Assembly (NCBI GenBank): GCA_036510065.1
Contig: DATCEO010000210.1
Coordinates: 1 to 64,000, forward strand
Origin: DASUBV01 sp036510065
GTDB taxonomy: Bacteria > Actinomycetota > Actinomycetes > Streptosporangiales > Streptosporangiaceae
Length of the DNA: 64,000 nucleotides
Reading direction: 5' to 3'
Position numbers and translations under genes: made by a program. Positions within the stretch are counted from its first letter, which is position 1; every line of letters begins with the position of its first letter. Shown here piece after piece: positions 34,101 to 42,322 of this stretch. The notes beneath the pieces were generated by a model, which searched no databases, was not told the origin of the DNA, and saw nothing but the letters and a program-made list of their open reading frames with translations.

Positions 34101-34573
34101 CCGCCAGCGCCACCTCGACCCAGGCCGCCTTCGCCACCCGCAACTACACCATCGCGCCCGGCGGTGCCTGGAGCGAGCGGGTCGAGGCCCAGGGGTTCGC
34201 CGCGCCGGCCTGGGTGGACGCCAGCGGCAACCCGGTGGGCACGGCGTTCATGGTGGCCGACCAGGCCAGCAAGACCGTGACGATCGCGCTGCCCGAGGCC
34301 CAGTTCAGCACCCCCGGCTCCGGCTGGGCATTCAGCGTCGTGCTGGCCGGGCAGGACGGATTCAGCCCGGACCAGGCCCGCGCGTTCACGCCCACTCCGG
34401 GTGCTTTCACGTTCGGCGTCTGCCCTGTGGGCGGCATGAGCCCGATCTGCAAGGTGGACCCCGGCTCGGTGCCGAAGGCCATGGACGTCATCACCCCGTC
34501 AGGGGTGTCCCAGGCCACGGAGCTCGACCCGACCCTCGGCCCGGTGGTCATCCAGCCCGTCACCGTCCCCTAG
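31151..34573 (+). CDS. Secreted GH15 glucodextranase-like enzyme
   Basis: 1140 residues. A long signal peptide (GRRRIVPTLAALATALATT and on, cleavage likely after ASA near residue 45) directs export. An N-terminal beta-sandwich is followed by the (alpha/alpha)6 GH15 barrel: the general acid region is ERWEEQSGYSPST (E522/E523) and the base is E739 in VPEQAWEDP. C-terminal to it are an Ig-like domain (about 810-900) and a DOMON-like domain (about 910-1130), the known layout of glucodextranase. It releases glucose from alpha-1,6 or alpha-1,4 glucans outside the cell. ATG 31151 has AGGAGGT 5 nt upstream; the longer upstream frame is not coding. Confidence 0.9.
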   Translation: MARSARGRRRIVPTLAALATALATTALGTTGLGITGLVPLTAASASPSTPGGTAAGVAPGAPGAPSYFDLARKDCVGTAAGRTSRAWYTVAGGVLSDTYEPTIDNTNVSTLQYVVTNGSTFTDLQTRDMTYTVSADPTGMACTVIATNAAHGYQLTTTYITDPASDTVLMHTRLAAIPGSGTSVAGLHLYARLDAHVNGNGGGGTQNAGANTGVVTTAGGSAIPVVSSTNTVTNAVNRTYAVPTYMALADSNPAPAASVGYAGTASDGLTQLDTSHALTPYASAPDGHIVATQETAPGRGGTITLALGFGRTQAAAIATARGSLNTPFLLKELRYLAGWVAYDAGLNRPPAHVPGEPASALARLAEHYYLSANVIKASEDKTFPGAIVASLASPWGQAVPAGVSAGGAPSYFGSYREVFSRDLYEAFTGLLTDGDLATARAAVRFLFDRQQLPSGAMPRNSLLNGKAAPDTGGLQLDEVAYPILMDLQAGLSGDASLWAAHVRPAADFLVAHGPSDGNERWEEQSGYSPSTIAAEIAGLTAASVIAADHHDPARSRVYQATADYFQRSIKSWAVTTTGPDAPRYFIRLSKTGDPNAAIFYNLGNGGPTVDQRAVIDGGFQELVRLGELPVTDADVQASLAVLDKQISVTTPSGTGYYRYGTSAAAGSADGYGDCYQPSQTACKITGAPWPPTDIGTGHLWPVLSGERAESDIAGGQGAAAAGLLNAILNFSSGEGLVPEQAWEDPNLPPSPYGSDPATASIGFIDGKAAGSASPLTWAQAQELRLIAGLGAGHTVETPAVTTRRYITHGAPGALPLTLSAPTAGATLAASTTPVTGTTAPRGRVDIAATDTTTGAATAVTSTVARADGSFSATVPIGFGDDVITATATAAGGRSTGYAQVAVVGDAHGTTVLNITDPAGDDHGPGTFQYPTAADFHAGAYDLTDFQVISDGTTVYLRATLANLDPTFGAAFGAQLLDVYVHNPAASATSTQAAFATRNYTIAPGGAWSERVEAQGFAAPAWVDASGNPVGTAFMVADQASKTVTIALPEAQFSTPGSGWAFSVVLAGQDGFSPDQARAFTPTPGAFTFGVCPVGGMSPICKVDPGSVPKAMDVITPSGVSQATELDPTLGPVVIQPVTVP

Positions 34574-34633
34574 CCCAGGAGAAGCAGCCTCGCGCCTCGT
34601 GCCACGCGGGGGTTGTCCTCACGTCGACAAGCC

Positions 34634-34653
34634 GCCGGGCCGCAACGCCCGGC
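34634..34653 (+). terminator. Hairpin after the GH15 gene
   Basis: GCCGGGC (34634-34640) and GCCCGGC (34647-34653) form a 7-bp stem with loop cgcaac, 60 bp after the GH15 stop. No U-run. Confidence 0.5.
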
Positions 34654-34811
34654 ATAGGTCGAGGAGGCGCACGAGATGCGCAAGAAGGACGTGCGAATCG
34701 CGGCCCGAGGACACTCTGGAGCCCGCAGCTGATGTTAGAGACGGCCTCCCGTAGGTAGAGGAAGGGGGATGGCTGCTATTCGCAGCGCAGCCCACCAGAA
34801 GGGAGCCTTCC

Positions 34812-34985
34812 ATGGGCCTGGAAGACAAGGCAAAGAACAAGGGCGAGGAGCTCAAGGGACAGGGCAAGGAGCAGGTCGGCAAGGCCACCGGGAACGAGCA
34901 GCTCCAGGCAGAGGGCGAGGTCGACCAGGCCAAGGGCAACCTCAAGCAGGCGGGCGAGAAGGTGAAGGACGCCTTCAAGTCCTAG
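34812..34985 (+). CDS. CsbD-family stress protein
   Basis: 57 residues beginning MGLEDKAKNKGEELKGQGKE and containing ATGNEQLQAEGEVDQAKG, the CsbD repeat pattern; ends KVKDAFKS. These small, hydrophilic helical proteins accumulate in general stress (SigB-type regulons); the molecular role is unknown. ATG 34812 follows AAGGGAG. The codons are almost all G/C-ending. A loose GTT-N14-GTAGGTA pattern near 34735-34757 may be the SigB-type promoter but is weak. Confidence 0.85.
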   Translation: MGLEDKAKNKGEELKGQGKEQVGKATGNEQLQAEGEVDQAKGNLKQAGEKVKDAFKS

Positions 34986-35114
34986 CCGACTACCTGGCCG
35001 CCCTGGAACGCACCGGGCTGGCTGCGCGGTCCCGTTTCGGGCGGCCTAGCTGGCGCCGGGCGGGGCCGCGCTGGGCACGTCGCCCGGCGCAGACAGCGCC
35101 GGAAGCGACACCCG

Positions 35115-37019
35115 TTAGGGCAGCAGGGTGACGTCGGCCTGGCGCAGCACCTCGCCCGTCTCGTCCACCGTGACCGCCAGCACGACCCGGCCGGACTGGC
35201 CCTCTAGCTCGACGGCCGTCCCGGACTCGCCGTCGCCGCCCCGGAATGCTCCCGCGGTGCACCGGCCTGCCCAGGCCGCGGCGACCCGCAGCCGCCGCGC
35301 GAGCTGCGCTGTGTCCACATCGGCCGCCACCGGCAGCCAGTCCGGCCACAGCGGGGCACCGTCGTTGATCATCCCGATCAGGGAATCGAGCAGCCGAAGC
35401 AGGGATGAGCCCGGCGCGGGCGGCACCGCCACCCACAGCCATTGCACGAGGGGCTGCGACAGCGGAGCGAGCTTGATCTCGGCTTGCACGCTGCCCCGGT
35501 CACCGCGCAGCCACCATCGGCAGTGCGCGGGCGAATCGAACTCCGGGCCCCGGGAGGGATCGGGCCGGAAGGGGCCGATGCGCTCGCGGACCAGGTCAAT
35601 CGCCGCCCGGCGCTCGGCGAGCGGCTGATCCCAGGCCACGTTGGGTGAGAAGAGCCTGGCCGCGGCATCGTCGTCCCAGGCCTGCAGCAGCAGGTCTACC
35701 TCTTCCCGCGCGGCTAGCGTCTGCGGCCACGGGCTGCCGGCCGGCGCCGGGCCGAAGACAGCCGTTTGACCGGTCCCGGCGGCGCGCGCCCGGGCGCCGG
35801 CCTGGTCGGCGCCGGTCCCATCGACGCTGGGCCCAGCTGCGCTGAGCTGTCGCAGCAGCTCATCCTGGATCCGGGCCGCGAGCTGGCCGGCAGCGGCGTA
35901 GGTGCCGTTGGCCAGGACGATGACGCCCGTGCCGGTGGCGGGGTGCCAGCGCATCTGGCTGCCGTAACCGGGATACCCGCCGCTGTGCTGCACGATCGTG
36001 CCGTTGACCGGGTCTTCCTCGACGAACAGGCCCAGGCCGTAGCTGGCGGTGCTGGCGTCGGGATAGGACCCTTCCGGCCGGCCGATGATCGCAACCTGCG
36101 GCAGCTGCATGTCCCGCCGGGTGGCGCGGCTCAGCGGATGGCCGTCGGCCGGGCTGTCCCGCGGCGGGAAGGCGTCGGCGAACCCGGCCACCCAGCGAGC
36201 GAGATCGGCCACCGTGCTGAAAATGCCGCCCATCGGCGCGAAGGCACCGTATCCGTCGGGCACCAGCTCGCGCCAGCCGCCGCCGGCGCGCTGGTAGCCG
36301 CGGGCCACCTGCGCCGGGTCAAACTCGCCGATCTCATAACCCGTCCGGTTCAGGCCGAGCGGTCGCAGGATCCGGCTGCGGACGGCGTCGGCATATCCCG
36401 TGCCGGTCACGGCCTCGATGACTTTCCCGAGGATCGCGTAGCCGAGGTTGGAGTACTCGAACCGGGTTCCTGGCGCCCAGCCGAGCCGCACGCCGCCCCG
36501 CAGCAGCCTGGCGAACTCCGCGGCGGGCAGGCCCTGCTGACGGTCGCCCCAGGGGTCGTCGGTCGTGAAGCCCGCGGTCATGGTCAGCAGGTGGCGCAGG
36601 GTCGGGCGAGGTGAATCCGCGGTGGGCAGGCGCAGTTCGCTTAGCTCGCCGACGTAGTCCTCCGCGAGGTCGTCCAGCCGCAGCGCGCCCTCGTCCCGCA
36701 GCAGGGCCACGGTGGACGCGGTGAAGCTCTTGGTCATGGAGGCAATGCGGAACACCGTGGCCGCGTCCGGGCGGGGACCGCCCAGCCATCGCTCGCCCAG
36801 GCCGCCGGAGTGCACCAGGGCGCCCCCGGCGACGACTCCGTAGGCCAGGCCCGGCTGGCCGTCCCGCTCGGCGAAGGCGCGGGCCAGCTGGTCGATCGCG
36901 GCGAAATCGGCCCCCACCAGGTCAGCCGGCCCAGCCGTCCCCCGGCGCCCGATGTCCACGAGATCACCAGGGCGCGGGCTCACGTCAGCAGCGTGCCCCG
37001 CATCTTCCGGCTCGGCCAC
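35115..37019 (-). CDS. Class C beta-lactamase-like serine hydrolase with C-terminal domain
   Basis: 634 residues. Residues about 35-390 are a class C/esterase EstB-type domain: nucleophile motif S94-M-T-K97, Tyr motif Y189-S-N191 and H345-S-G347 in place of KTG. These motifs support a D-aminopeptidase or esterase more than a beta-lactamase. Residues 450-634 form an added domain with a WPDWLPVAADVDTAQ strand, a lipocalin-like tail found in some of these proteins. No signal peptide is seen. GTG 37019 has AAGGAGGT 7 nt upstream, an ideal ribosome site. Confidence 0.88.
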   Translation of the reverse strand: MAEPEDAGHAADVSPRPGDLVDIGRRGTAGPADLVGADFAAIDQLARAFAERDGQPGLAYGVVAGGALVHSGGLGERWLGGPRPDAATVFRIASMTKSFTASTVALLRDEGALRLDDLAEDYVGELSELRLPTADSPRPTLRHLLTMTAGFTTDDPWGDRQQGLPAAEFARLLRGGVRLGWAPGTRFEYSNLGYAILGKVIEAVTGTGYADAVRSRILRPLGLNRTGYEIGEFDPAQVARGYQRAGGGWRELVPDGYGAFAPMGGIFSTVADLARWVAGFADAFPPRDSPADGHPLSRATRRDMQLPQVAIIGRPEGSYPDASTASYGLGLFVEEDPVNGTIVQHSGGYPGYGSQMRWHPATGTGVIVLANGTYAAAGQLAARIQDELLRQLSAAGPSVDGTGADQAGARARAAGTGQTAVFGPAPAGSPWPQTLAAREEVDLLLQAWDDDAAARLFSPNVAWDQPLAERRAAIDLVRERIGPFRPDPSRGPEFDSPAHCRWWLRGDRGSVQAEIKLAPLSQPLVQWLWVAVPPAPGSSLLRLLDSLIGMINDGAPLWPDWLPVAADVDTAQLARRLRVAAAWAGRCTAGAFRGGDGESGTAVELEGQSGRVVLAVTVDETGEVLRQADVTLLP

Positions 37020-37167
37020 TGCAGGTACCTCCTTGCGGCATGATCTACCACGTAGCAGGGCATCGGCGCGCTGCGGGAAAGAACCAGTAAACCGTGTCCG
37101 GCCCGCTCGTGCCCGCCGGGGTAGCCGCCACGGAGGGTTCCTCTCGCGAGCCGGCGACCTCCTGGCG

Positions 37168-37173
37168 TAACGT
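37168..37173 (+). promoter_or_regulatory. -10 box of a likely leaderless promoter (DUF2277 gene)
   Basis: TAACGT is 7 nt before ATG 37181; no ribosome site is present. Confidence 0.5.
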
Positions 37174-37180
37174 CGCTGGC

Positions 37181-37408
37181 ATGTGCCGCAGCATCAAGAC
37201 CCTCCGGGAGCCCTACACCGCTGACGTGACGGAGGCGGACATGCGCGCTGCCGCCCTCCAGTACGTGCGCAAGGTCAGCGGGTTCCGCACCCCGGCCGGG
37301 CATAACGCCGAAGCCTTTGACCGTGCCGTGCAGGCGATCACCGCTGCCACCGCCGACCTGCTAGGTCACCTTGAGGTGCGCGGGACGGATCCGGCCAGGG
37401 CACACTGA
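37181..37408 (+). CDS. DUF2277 family protein
   Basis: 75 residues. It begins MCRSIKTLREPYTADVTEAD and continues AALQYVRKVSGFRTP, the almost invariant start of DUF2277. The family is widespread in actinobacteria and has no assigned function. The conserved N-terminal MCRxIKxLR requires ATG 37181, which agrees with the leaderless -10 box. It is followed 94 bp later by the Ddn-type gene. Confidence 0.88.
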   Translation: MCRSIKTLREPYTADVTEADMRAAALQYVRKVSGFRTPAGHNAEAFDRAVQAITAATADLLGHLEVRGTDPARAH

Positions 37409-37502
37409 CCATGCCGCGGCCCTTGCCCACCCGCGCCGGGGCCGCAGATCGCCGCCGCCGGCAGCGGCGTGTCATTATCCGACGACCAATCCTGGAGTTC
37501 GC

Positions 37503-37919
37503 ATGGCTGACGCCAACGACTTTAACGACAAGATCATCGCGGAGTTTCGGGCCAACGGCGGGAAGGTGGGCGGCCCGTTCGAGGGCGCGCCGGTCCTGCT
37601 CCTGCACACCACCGGGGCCAGGAGCGGTCAGGAGCGGGTGAACCCGGTGATGTACCAGCGGGTCGGGGACAACTACGCGGTGTTCGCCTCGAAGGCGGGC
37701 GCCCCCACCAACCCGGACTGGTACCACAACATCCTGGCTCACCCCAGGGTGCAGGCCGAGATCGGCCCGCAGACGCTTCCGTTCACCGCCCGGGTGGCGC
37801 AGGGCGACGAGCGCGATCAGATCTGGTCCGCGCAGAAGAGCGCCTACCCGGGGTTCGCCGAGTACGAGGAGAAGACGAGCCGGCAGATCCCCGTTGTCAT
37901 TCTCGAGCTGAGCCGCTAG
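37503..37919 (+). CDS. Deazaflavin (F420)-dependent nitroreductase-family protein, Ddn type
   Basis: 138 residues. The split-barrel motifs are GGPFEGAPVLLLHTTGARSG, RVNPVMYQRVGDNYAVFASK and GAPTNPDWYHNILAHPRV, diagnostic for the Ddn/DUF385 group that uses F420H2 to reduce quinones or nitro compounds. ATG 37503 has GGAG 5 nt upstream, and CATTAT (37473-37478) may be its -10 box. Its last 23 bases overlap the end of the convergent TetR gene. Confidence 0.9.
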   Translation: MADANDFNDKIIAEFRANGGKVGGPFEGAPVLLLHTTGARSGQERVNPVMYQRVGDNYAVFASKAGAPTNPDWYHNILAHPRVQAEIGPQTLPFTARVAQGDERDQIWSAQKSAYPGFAEYEEKTSRQIPVVILELSR

Positions 37920-38565
37920 CGGGGACCGGGCCGGCCAGCGCGATCTCCTCGTCCAGCGCCTCGCCGGGCAGGTCGAGCAGGCGGCAGCCGACCCGGATCT
38001 CGAAGCGGGCCGCGGCCGGCGAGGAGACGCCGGCCAGCCAGCGCCTGGTCGCGGCGGTGAAGACGTCCGCCACCACCGGCAGGACGGCGTCCTGCCGGTG
38101 GCCCAGCGGGCCGCCGACCGCGGCGACGTGCGAGAGGACCTGCAGATGCAGGCGCTCGATCCGCTCGATGGTGGCGCTGTAGCTGCGGCTGGTCTCACTC
38201 ACGGCGCGGCTCAGGGCCGCGGTCAGCCGGGGTTCGCGCTGCTCGGCGCGGAACTCGCGCAGCAGGTGCCCGGTCACCCGCTCGCGCACCGTCCCGGCGC
38301 GCGGCGACTCGCCCTGGACTCGGGCCAGGGCGCGCTCGTACCGGCTCAGCGTGATCGCCAGCAGGACATGATCCTTGGCCGGGAAGTAGCGGTAGACCGT
38401 GGCCAGCGACACGCCGGCGCGCTGCGACAGCTCCTTCATCTGCAGGGCATCCTCACCGCCGATGCTGAGCATCGCGCTGGCCGTGTCCAGGATGCGGTCG
38501 CGCCGGTCGTGCTGGGCTGGCGTCGACGGGACCGCGGGTCCGGCTACCGGTGCGCTGCGCTGCAT
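37897..38565 (-). CDS. TetR-family regulator of the acyl-CoA dehydrogenase operon
   Basis: 222 residues from ATG 38565. HTH: RRDRILDTASAMLSIGGEDA then MKELSQRAGVSLATVYRYFP. The long C-terminal helical domain binds an unknown ligand, plausibly an acyl-CoA. It is the third gene of an operon with two acyl-CoA dehydrogenases. A GTG at 38613 that overlaps the dehydrogenase stop (GTGA) is an alternative start that would add 16 residues. The palindrome upstream of the operon at 41082 is its natural target. Confidence 0.85.
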   Translation of the reverse strand: MQRSAPVAGPAVPSTPAQHDRRDRILDTASAMLSIGGEDALQMKELSQRAGVSLATVYRYFPAKDHVLLAITLSRYERALARVQGESPRAGTVRERVTGHLLREFRAEQREPRLTAALSRAVSETSRSYSATIERIERLHLQVLSHVAAVGGPLGHRQDAVLPVVADVFTAATRRWLAGVSSPAAARFEIRVGCRLLDLPGEALDEEIALAGPVPASGSARE

Positions 38566-38609
38566 TGATCCGCCATCCGAGAACTGGCCACGCCCGGGAG
38601 GCCTGGCCG

Positions 38610-39761
38610 TCACGCCCTGCGGGCCCCTGCGCCCGTCGCCGGCTGCGCCGCCAGCGCCGGCTGGCCGGCCAGCGTCGCCGCGAGCCGGTCGAGCTGATCT
38701 CCGGGGCCGCCGAGCAGGACCTTGCCGGACAGGGCGTTCTTGTAATAGAGGTGAGCGTCGTGCTCCCACGTGAAGCCGATACCGCCGTGCAGGTGAATGG
38801 TGTCAGCGGCGGCGGTGAAGTACGGGACGGACACCATGACCCGCGCCACCGAAGCGTCCGTGCTGAAGCTGGCGGGGTCCTCGTCAGCGCTCCGGGCCGC
38901 GGCGCGCAGCGTCGCCTGGGCCAGCTCCCAGGCGGTCTCCATGTCCGCCAGGCGGTGTTTGACGCCCTGGAACGCGCCGATCGGCTGGCCGAAGGCCACG
39001 CGCAGCTTGGCGTACTCGGTGGTCATCGCCAGGCAGGCGGCCATGCCGCCGCACTGCTCGGCGGCGAGCGCCAGGTTGGCCAGGTCAGCGGCCGCGCTCA
39101 GCGCGCCGGCGCCGTCCCCGGCCAGCAGCCGGGCCGGGGTATCCTGCAGGCCGATCCTGGCCAGCGCCCGGGTGGGATCTGCCGTGGTCAGGGCGGTCTT
39201 GGTCAGCCCCGGGGCCGCGGCGTCGACCAGGTAGACGCCGATGCCGTCGCCGGCATCGGCCGGAACCAGGAGCACGTCTGCCTGCGCGCCGCTCAGCACG
39301 GGCGCCAGCCCGCCGGTGAGCGTGGCCTGCGCGCCCGTCCCCGTCGCGCGGACCCGCCCGTCCGGCCCATCACCGGTCCCGGTGATCGCCAGGGTGGCCA
39401 CGAGCTCGCCGCCGGCGATCCCCGGCAGCAGATCCTGCCGGGCCGCCTCGTCATCGAGGCGGAGCAGCGCCCCGGCCGCCAGCACGGCCGAGGCCAGCAG
39501 CGGCGACGGCACCAGGCCCGCTCCTAGTTCCTGGAGCGCCACGGCCATGGCGGCGTGCCCCGCGCCCGCCCCGCCGTACTCCTCGGGGATGCTCAGGCCG
39601 GCCACGCCGAGCTGGGCCGTCAGCTGCTTCCACACCGCCGGGTCGTACGGCTTGCCGGCCGCGATCAGCTCCCGGACCGCCGGCAGGGGGCTGCGGTCGG
39701 CCACGAACCGGCGCACGGAATCGCGCAGGGCCTGCTCGTCGGCGCTCAGTATCAGGCTCAT
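38610..39761 (-). CDS. Acyl-CoA dehydrogenase (second subunit type)
   Basis: 383 residues. N-terminal helical domain with VKQLTAQLGVAGLSIPEEYGG cited in part (LGVAGLSIPEEYGGAG), middle barrel weaker than usual, and C-terminal part with GVKHRLADMETAWELAQAT and IHLHGGIGFTWEHDAHLYYK. It overlaps the upstream dehydrogenase by 4 bp (ATGA). Actinobacteria use paired, unlike subunits of this kind as alpha2beta2 acyl-CoA dehydrogenases for sterol or branched chains; pairing is inferred from the overlap and the sequence difference. Confidence 0.88.
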   Translation of the reverse strand: MSLILSADEQALRDSVRRFVADRSPLPAVRELIAAGKPYDPAVWKQLTAQLGVAGLSIPEEYGGAGAGHAAMAVALQELGAGLVPSPLLASAVLAAGALLRLDDEAARQDLLPGIAGGELVATLAITGTGDGPDGRVRATGTGAQATLTGGLAPVLSGAQADVLLVPADAGDGIGVYLVDAAAPGLTKTALTTADPTRALARIGLQDTPARLLAGDGAGALSAAADLANLALAAEQCGGMAACLAMTTEYAKLRVAFGQPIGAFQGVKHRLADMETAWELAQATLRAAARSADEDPASFSTDASVARVMVSVPYFTAAADTIHLHGGIGFTWEHDAHLYYKNALSGKVLLGGPGDQLDRLAATLAGQPALAAQPATGAGARRA

Positions 39762-41029
39762 GACGCTCCCTGGCGCTTCTGGGTGCCGACGCGCAGCTGG
39801 TTGAATGGGGTAGCCCGGTCCACGCCCGGATCCTTGGCCAGCCCGAGCACGCGCTCGCCGATGATGTTGCGCTGGATCTCGTTCGTGCCGCCGGCGATCG
39901 CCCCGCCGGGAACGGCCACGATCGCGGTGACCACCGCGCGCAGCTCGGGCCCGTAGTCAGCAGTACCGCGGTGAGCAGTACCGTCGTAGCCGGCGATCGC
40001 GTCGCCCAGCACGTCCGCTGCCACCTCGGCGGCAAAGGCGCCCAGTTCCGCGCCCGCCAGCTTGGCCACCGAGCCCCGGGCGCCCGGCATGCGGCCCGAC
40101 ATCGCCTCCTCACGCAGCAGCCGGGCGAACAGCGCGACCGCGCGCTCCCGGGCATGCAGCTCCGCCAGGCGGCGCCGGACCGCCGGGTCGTCTAGCCGGC
40201 CCAGCCGGCCAGCCAGCTCAGTCAGGGACTCCGACCCCAGCGGGCTGCCGCGGGATGCCGTCAGCGTGCCGATGGCGACCCGCTCGTTGCGCAGCATGAC
40301 CACGGCGGCCTCCCAGCCCTTGTTCTCGGCCCCGATGAGCGCGTCGGGCCCCAGCCGGACGTTGTCGAAGAAGACCTCGTTGAACGGGGCGGAGCCGGTG
40401 GCCACCCGCAGCGGGCGCACGGTCACCCCGGGCGCCCGCATGTCCACGATGAACATGCTGATCCCGCGGTGCTTGGGCTGAGTCGGATCGGTCCGGGCCA
40501 GGACCGCGCCGTACTCGCTGTACTGAGCGCCGGAAGTCCACACCTTCTGGCCGTTGAGCACCCAGGTATCGCCGTCCCGGACCGCGCTGGCCTGCAGGCT
40601 GGCGACATCCGATCCCGCGCCGGGCTCAGAGAACAGCTGGCACCAGATCTCCTCGCCGCGCAGCATCGGCGGCAGGTAGCGCTTCTTCTGCTCCTCGCTG
40701 CCGCATTCGAGGATCGTGGGCCCGGGCATACCCAGCCCGATGATGAACGCGCCGACGGGCAGCGAGTAGTGCCGGGCCTCCTCGCTGAAGGCGATCTGCT
40801 CCGCATTGGTCAGTCCCTGGCCGCCGTACTCGGCCGGCCACGTAATGCCGACAAATCCGGCGTCGTAAAGCCTGGCCTGGAAGGCCCGCTGGGCGTCCAG
40901 GCCGGCCGAGCTGCCGACGTCCTCGCTGTCGCCGTCGCCCGAGCGCCGCGGCGCGTTCTCCGCCAGCCACGCCCGGGCGCGAGCGCGGAACTCCTCGACG
41001 GTGCGGGTGCCGGTTTCCTGCGAGGTCAT
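39758..41029 (-). CDS. Acyl-CoA dehydrogenase (first subunit type)
   Basis: 423 residues. Readable FAD/acyl sites include GITWPAEYGGQGLTNAEQ, WCQLFSEPGAGSDVASLQ and WVLNGQKVWTSGAQYSEYG. The C-terminal helices end with GGTNEIQRNIIGERVLGL, typical of FadE17/ChsE-like actinobacterial proteins. Together with the downstream gene it probably dehydrogenates an acyl-CoA; the substrate is unknown. ATG 41029 has GGGAGG 8 nt upstream; the ORF start at 41080 is rejected. Confidence 0.9.
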   Translation of the reverse strand: MTSQETGTRTVEEFRARARAWLAENAPRRSGDGDSEDVGSSAGLDAQRAFQARLYDAGFVGITWPAEYGGQGLTNAEQIAFSEEARHYSLPVGAFIIGLGMPGPTILECGSEEQKKRYLPPMLRGEEIWCQLFSEPGAGSDVASLQASAVRDGDTWVLNGQKVWTSGAQYSEYGAVLARTDPTQPKHRGISMFIVDMRAPGVTVRPLRVATGSAPFNEVFFDNVRLGPDALIGAENKGWEAAVVMLRNERVAIGTLTASRGSPLGSESLTELAGRLGRLDDPAVRRRLAELHARERAVALFARLLREEAMSGRMPGARGSVAKLAGAELGAFAAEVAADVLGDAIAGYDGTAHRGTADYGPELRAVVTAIVAVPGGAIAGGTNEIQRNIIGERVLGLAKDPGVDRATPFNQLRVGTQKRQGAS

Positions 41030-41081
41030 CCGACCGCCTCCCGCCCGAGCAGGCGGCCAGCCGCCCGCGTCCAGGCTCAAA

Positions 41082-41095
41082 AACTGAAATCAGTT
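41082..41095. promoter_or_regulatory. Palindromic operator before the acyl-CoA dehydrogenase operon
   Basis: AACTGAAATCAGTT: perfect 6-bp arms AACTGA/TCAGTT around AA. It lies 53 bp before the first dehydrogenase start and 79 bp before the divergent MBL gene. The TetR protein of the operon is the likely binder. Confidence 0.65.
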
Positions 41096-41173
41096 ATGCT
41101 AATTTCCTGGCTCCGAGCGAATCACAGCGCCGGATCCGGTGTCAACGGCGGCGCGTGAGAGGATCCCGGGCGG

Positions 41174-42280
41174 ATGCAGGTGACCGGCACGCGGCAGCGC
41201 GAGGCCTGGCTGCGGCGGGAGTTTCCGCCGGTCGAGGAAGTCACCAGCGGCGTCTGGTCAGTCCCCGTCCCGATTCCCGACAGCCCCCTGCGGTACGTGC
41301 TGAGCTACCTCATCGAGCACCGCTCCGGCTTCGTGATGGTGGATACCGGCTGGGATCATCCGGACAGCTGGCGGGTGCTGACCGCCGGCCTCCAGTCGTG
41401 CGGGATCCCGCTCACCGCGATCACCGGGATCGTCATCACCCACGTGCACCCCGACCATCATGGCCTGTCGCGAGCCGTCCGGGAGCAGTCCGGCGCCTGG
41501 ATCGGCATGCACGAGCGCGAGGACGCGTTCCTGGCCGCCCACGCGGACTGGACCGTCATGCAGGACAGCATGCGGCGGTACCTGCGCTGGTGCGGCGCCC
41601 CGCCGGAGCATCTGGCTGACATGGCCGACCGCCGTGCCGCCAGCCTGCCGCCGGGTCCGATGGCCCGCACGGACCGGGTGATCGCGCACGGCGACCTGAT
41701 CGACGCGCCCGGCCTGGCGCTGCGCGCGCTCTGGACCCCCGGTCACTCGCCGGGTCACCTGTGCTTTCACGACGAGAGTCGGAGACTGCTGCTGACCGGC
41801 GATCACGTGCTGCCCAGGATCACGCCGAATATCTCGGCCTACGACATGACATCCTCGCCGCTGGATGACTACCTTCAGTCGCTGGCCGCGCTGCGCGGGA
41901 TCGAGCCGGGTGAGGTGCTTCCGGCACATGAGTACCGGTTTGCCGATCTCGACGGGCGGCTGGCGGGCCTGGCCGCGCATCACGAGGAGCGGCTGACCGA
42001 GATCACCGAGGTGCTCAGCTCGGCGCGCGCCGGGCAGTCTGCCTGGCAGGTGGCCGCCCAGATCTCCTGGTCGCGGCCCTGGGACCAGCTGCGCGGCTTC
42101 CCGCGCCAGGCGGCACTCGGCGAGGTGGTCGCCCACCTGCGGCATCTGCAGCTGCAGGGCTGGGCCGAGTGCGCCGATGCCGACTGCCGGGGACTGTGGG
42201 GACCTGTGCCCGGCGCCGCCGGCGACGGCCCGGCGGCGGCAGCAGGGCACCCCGCAGTGAACGGCGCGGTGCTGGACTAG
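41174..42280 (+). CDS. MBL-fold metallo-hydrolase
   Basis: 368 residues. The zinc motif is THVHPDHHG; further ligands are in WTPGHSPGHLCFHD and LLLTGDHVLP; the last His is in PAHEYRF. A helical C-terminal extension follows (LRHLQLQGWAECADADC). The closest known types hydrolyse thioesters, glyoxalase-like or lactones; the substrate is unknown. It is divergent from the acyl-CoA dehydrogenase operon and shares the palindrome region, so it may be co-regulated and act on an acyl-CoA intermediate. Confidence 0.88.
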   Translation: MQVTGTRQREAWLRREFPPVEEVTSGVWSVPVPIPDSPLRYVLSYLIEHRSGFVMVDTGWDHPDSWRVLTAGLQSCGIPLTAITGIVITHVHPDHHGLSRAVREQSGAWIGMHEREDAFLAAHADWTVMQDSMRRYLRWCGAPPEHLADMADRRAASLPPGPMARTDRVIAHGDLIDAPGLALRALWTPGHSPGHLCFHDESRRLLLTGDHVLPRITPNISAYDMTSSPLDDYLQSLAALRGIEPGEVLPAHEYRFADLDGRLAGLAAHHEERLTEITEVLSSARAGQSAWQVAAQISWSRPWDQLRGFPRQAALGEVVAHLRHLQLQGWAECADADCRGLWGPVPGAAGDGPAAAAGHPAVNGAVLD

Positions 42281-42322
42281 AGCGGTGCTGGATCAGAGCG
42301 GTGCTGGACCAGGCGGTGCCAG

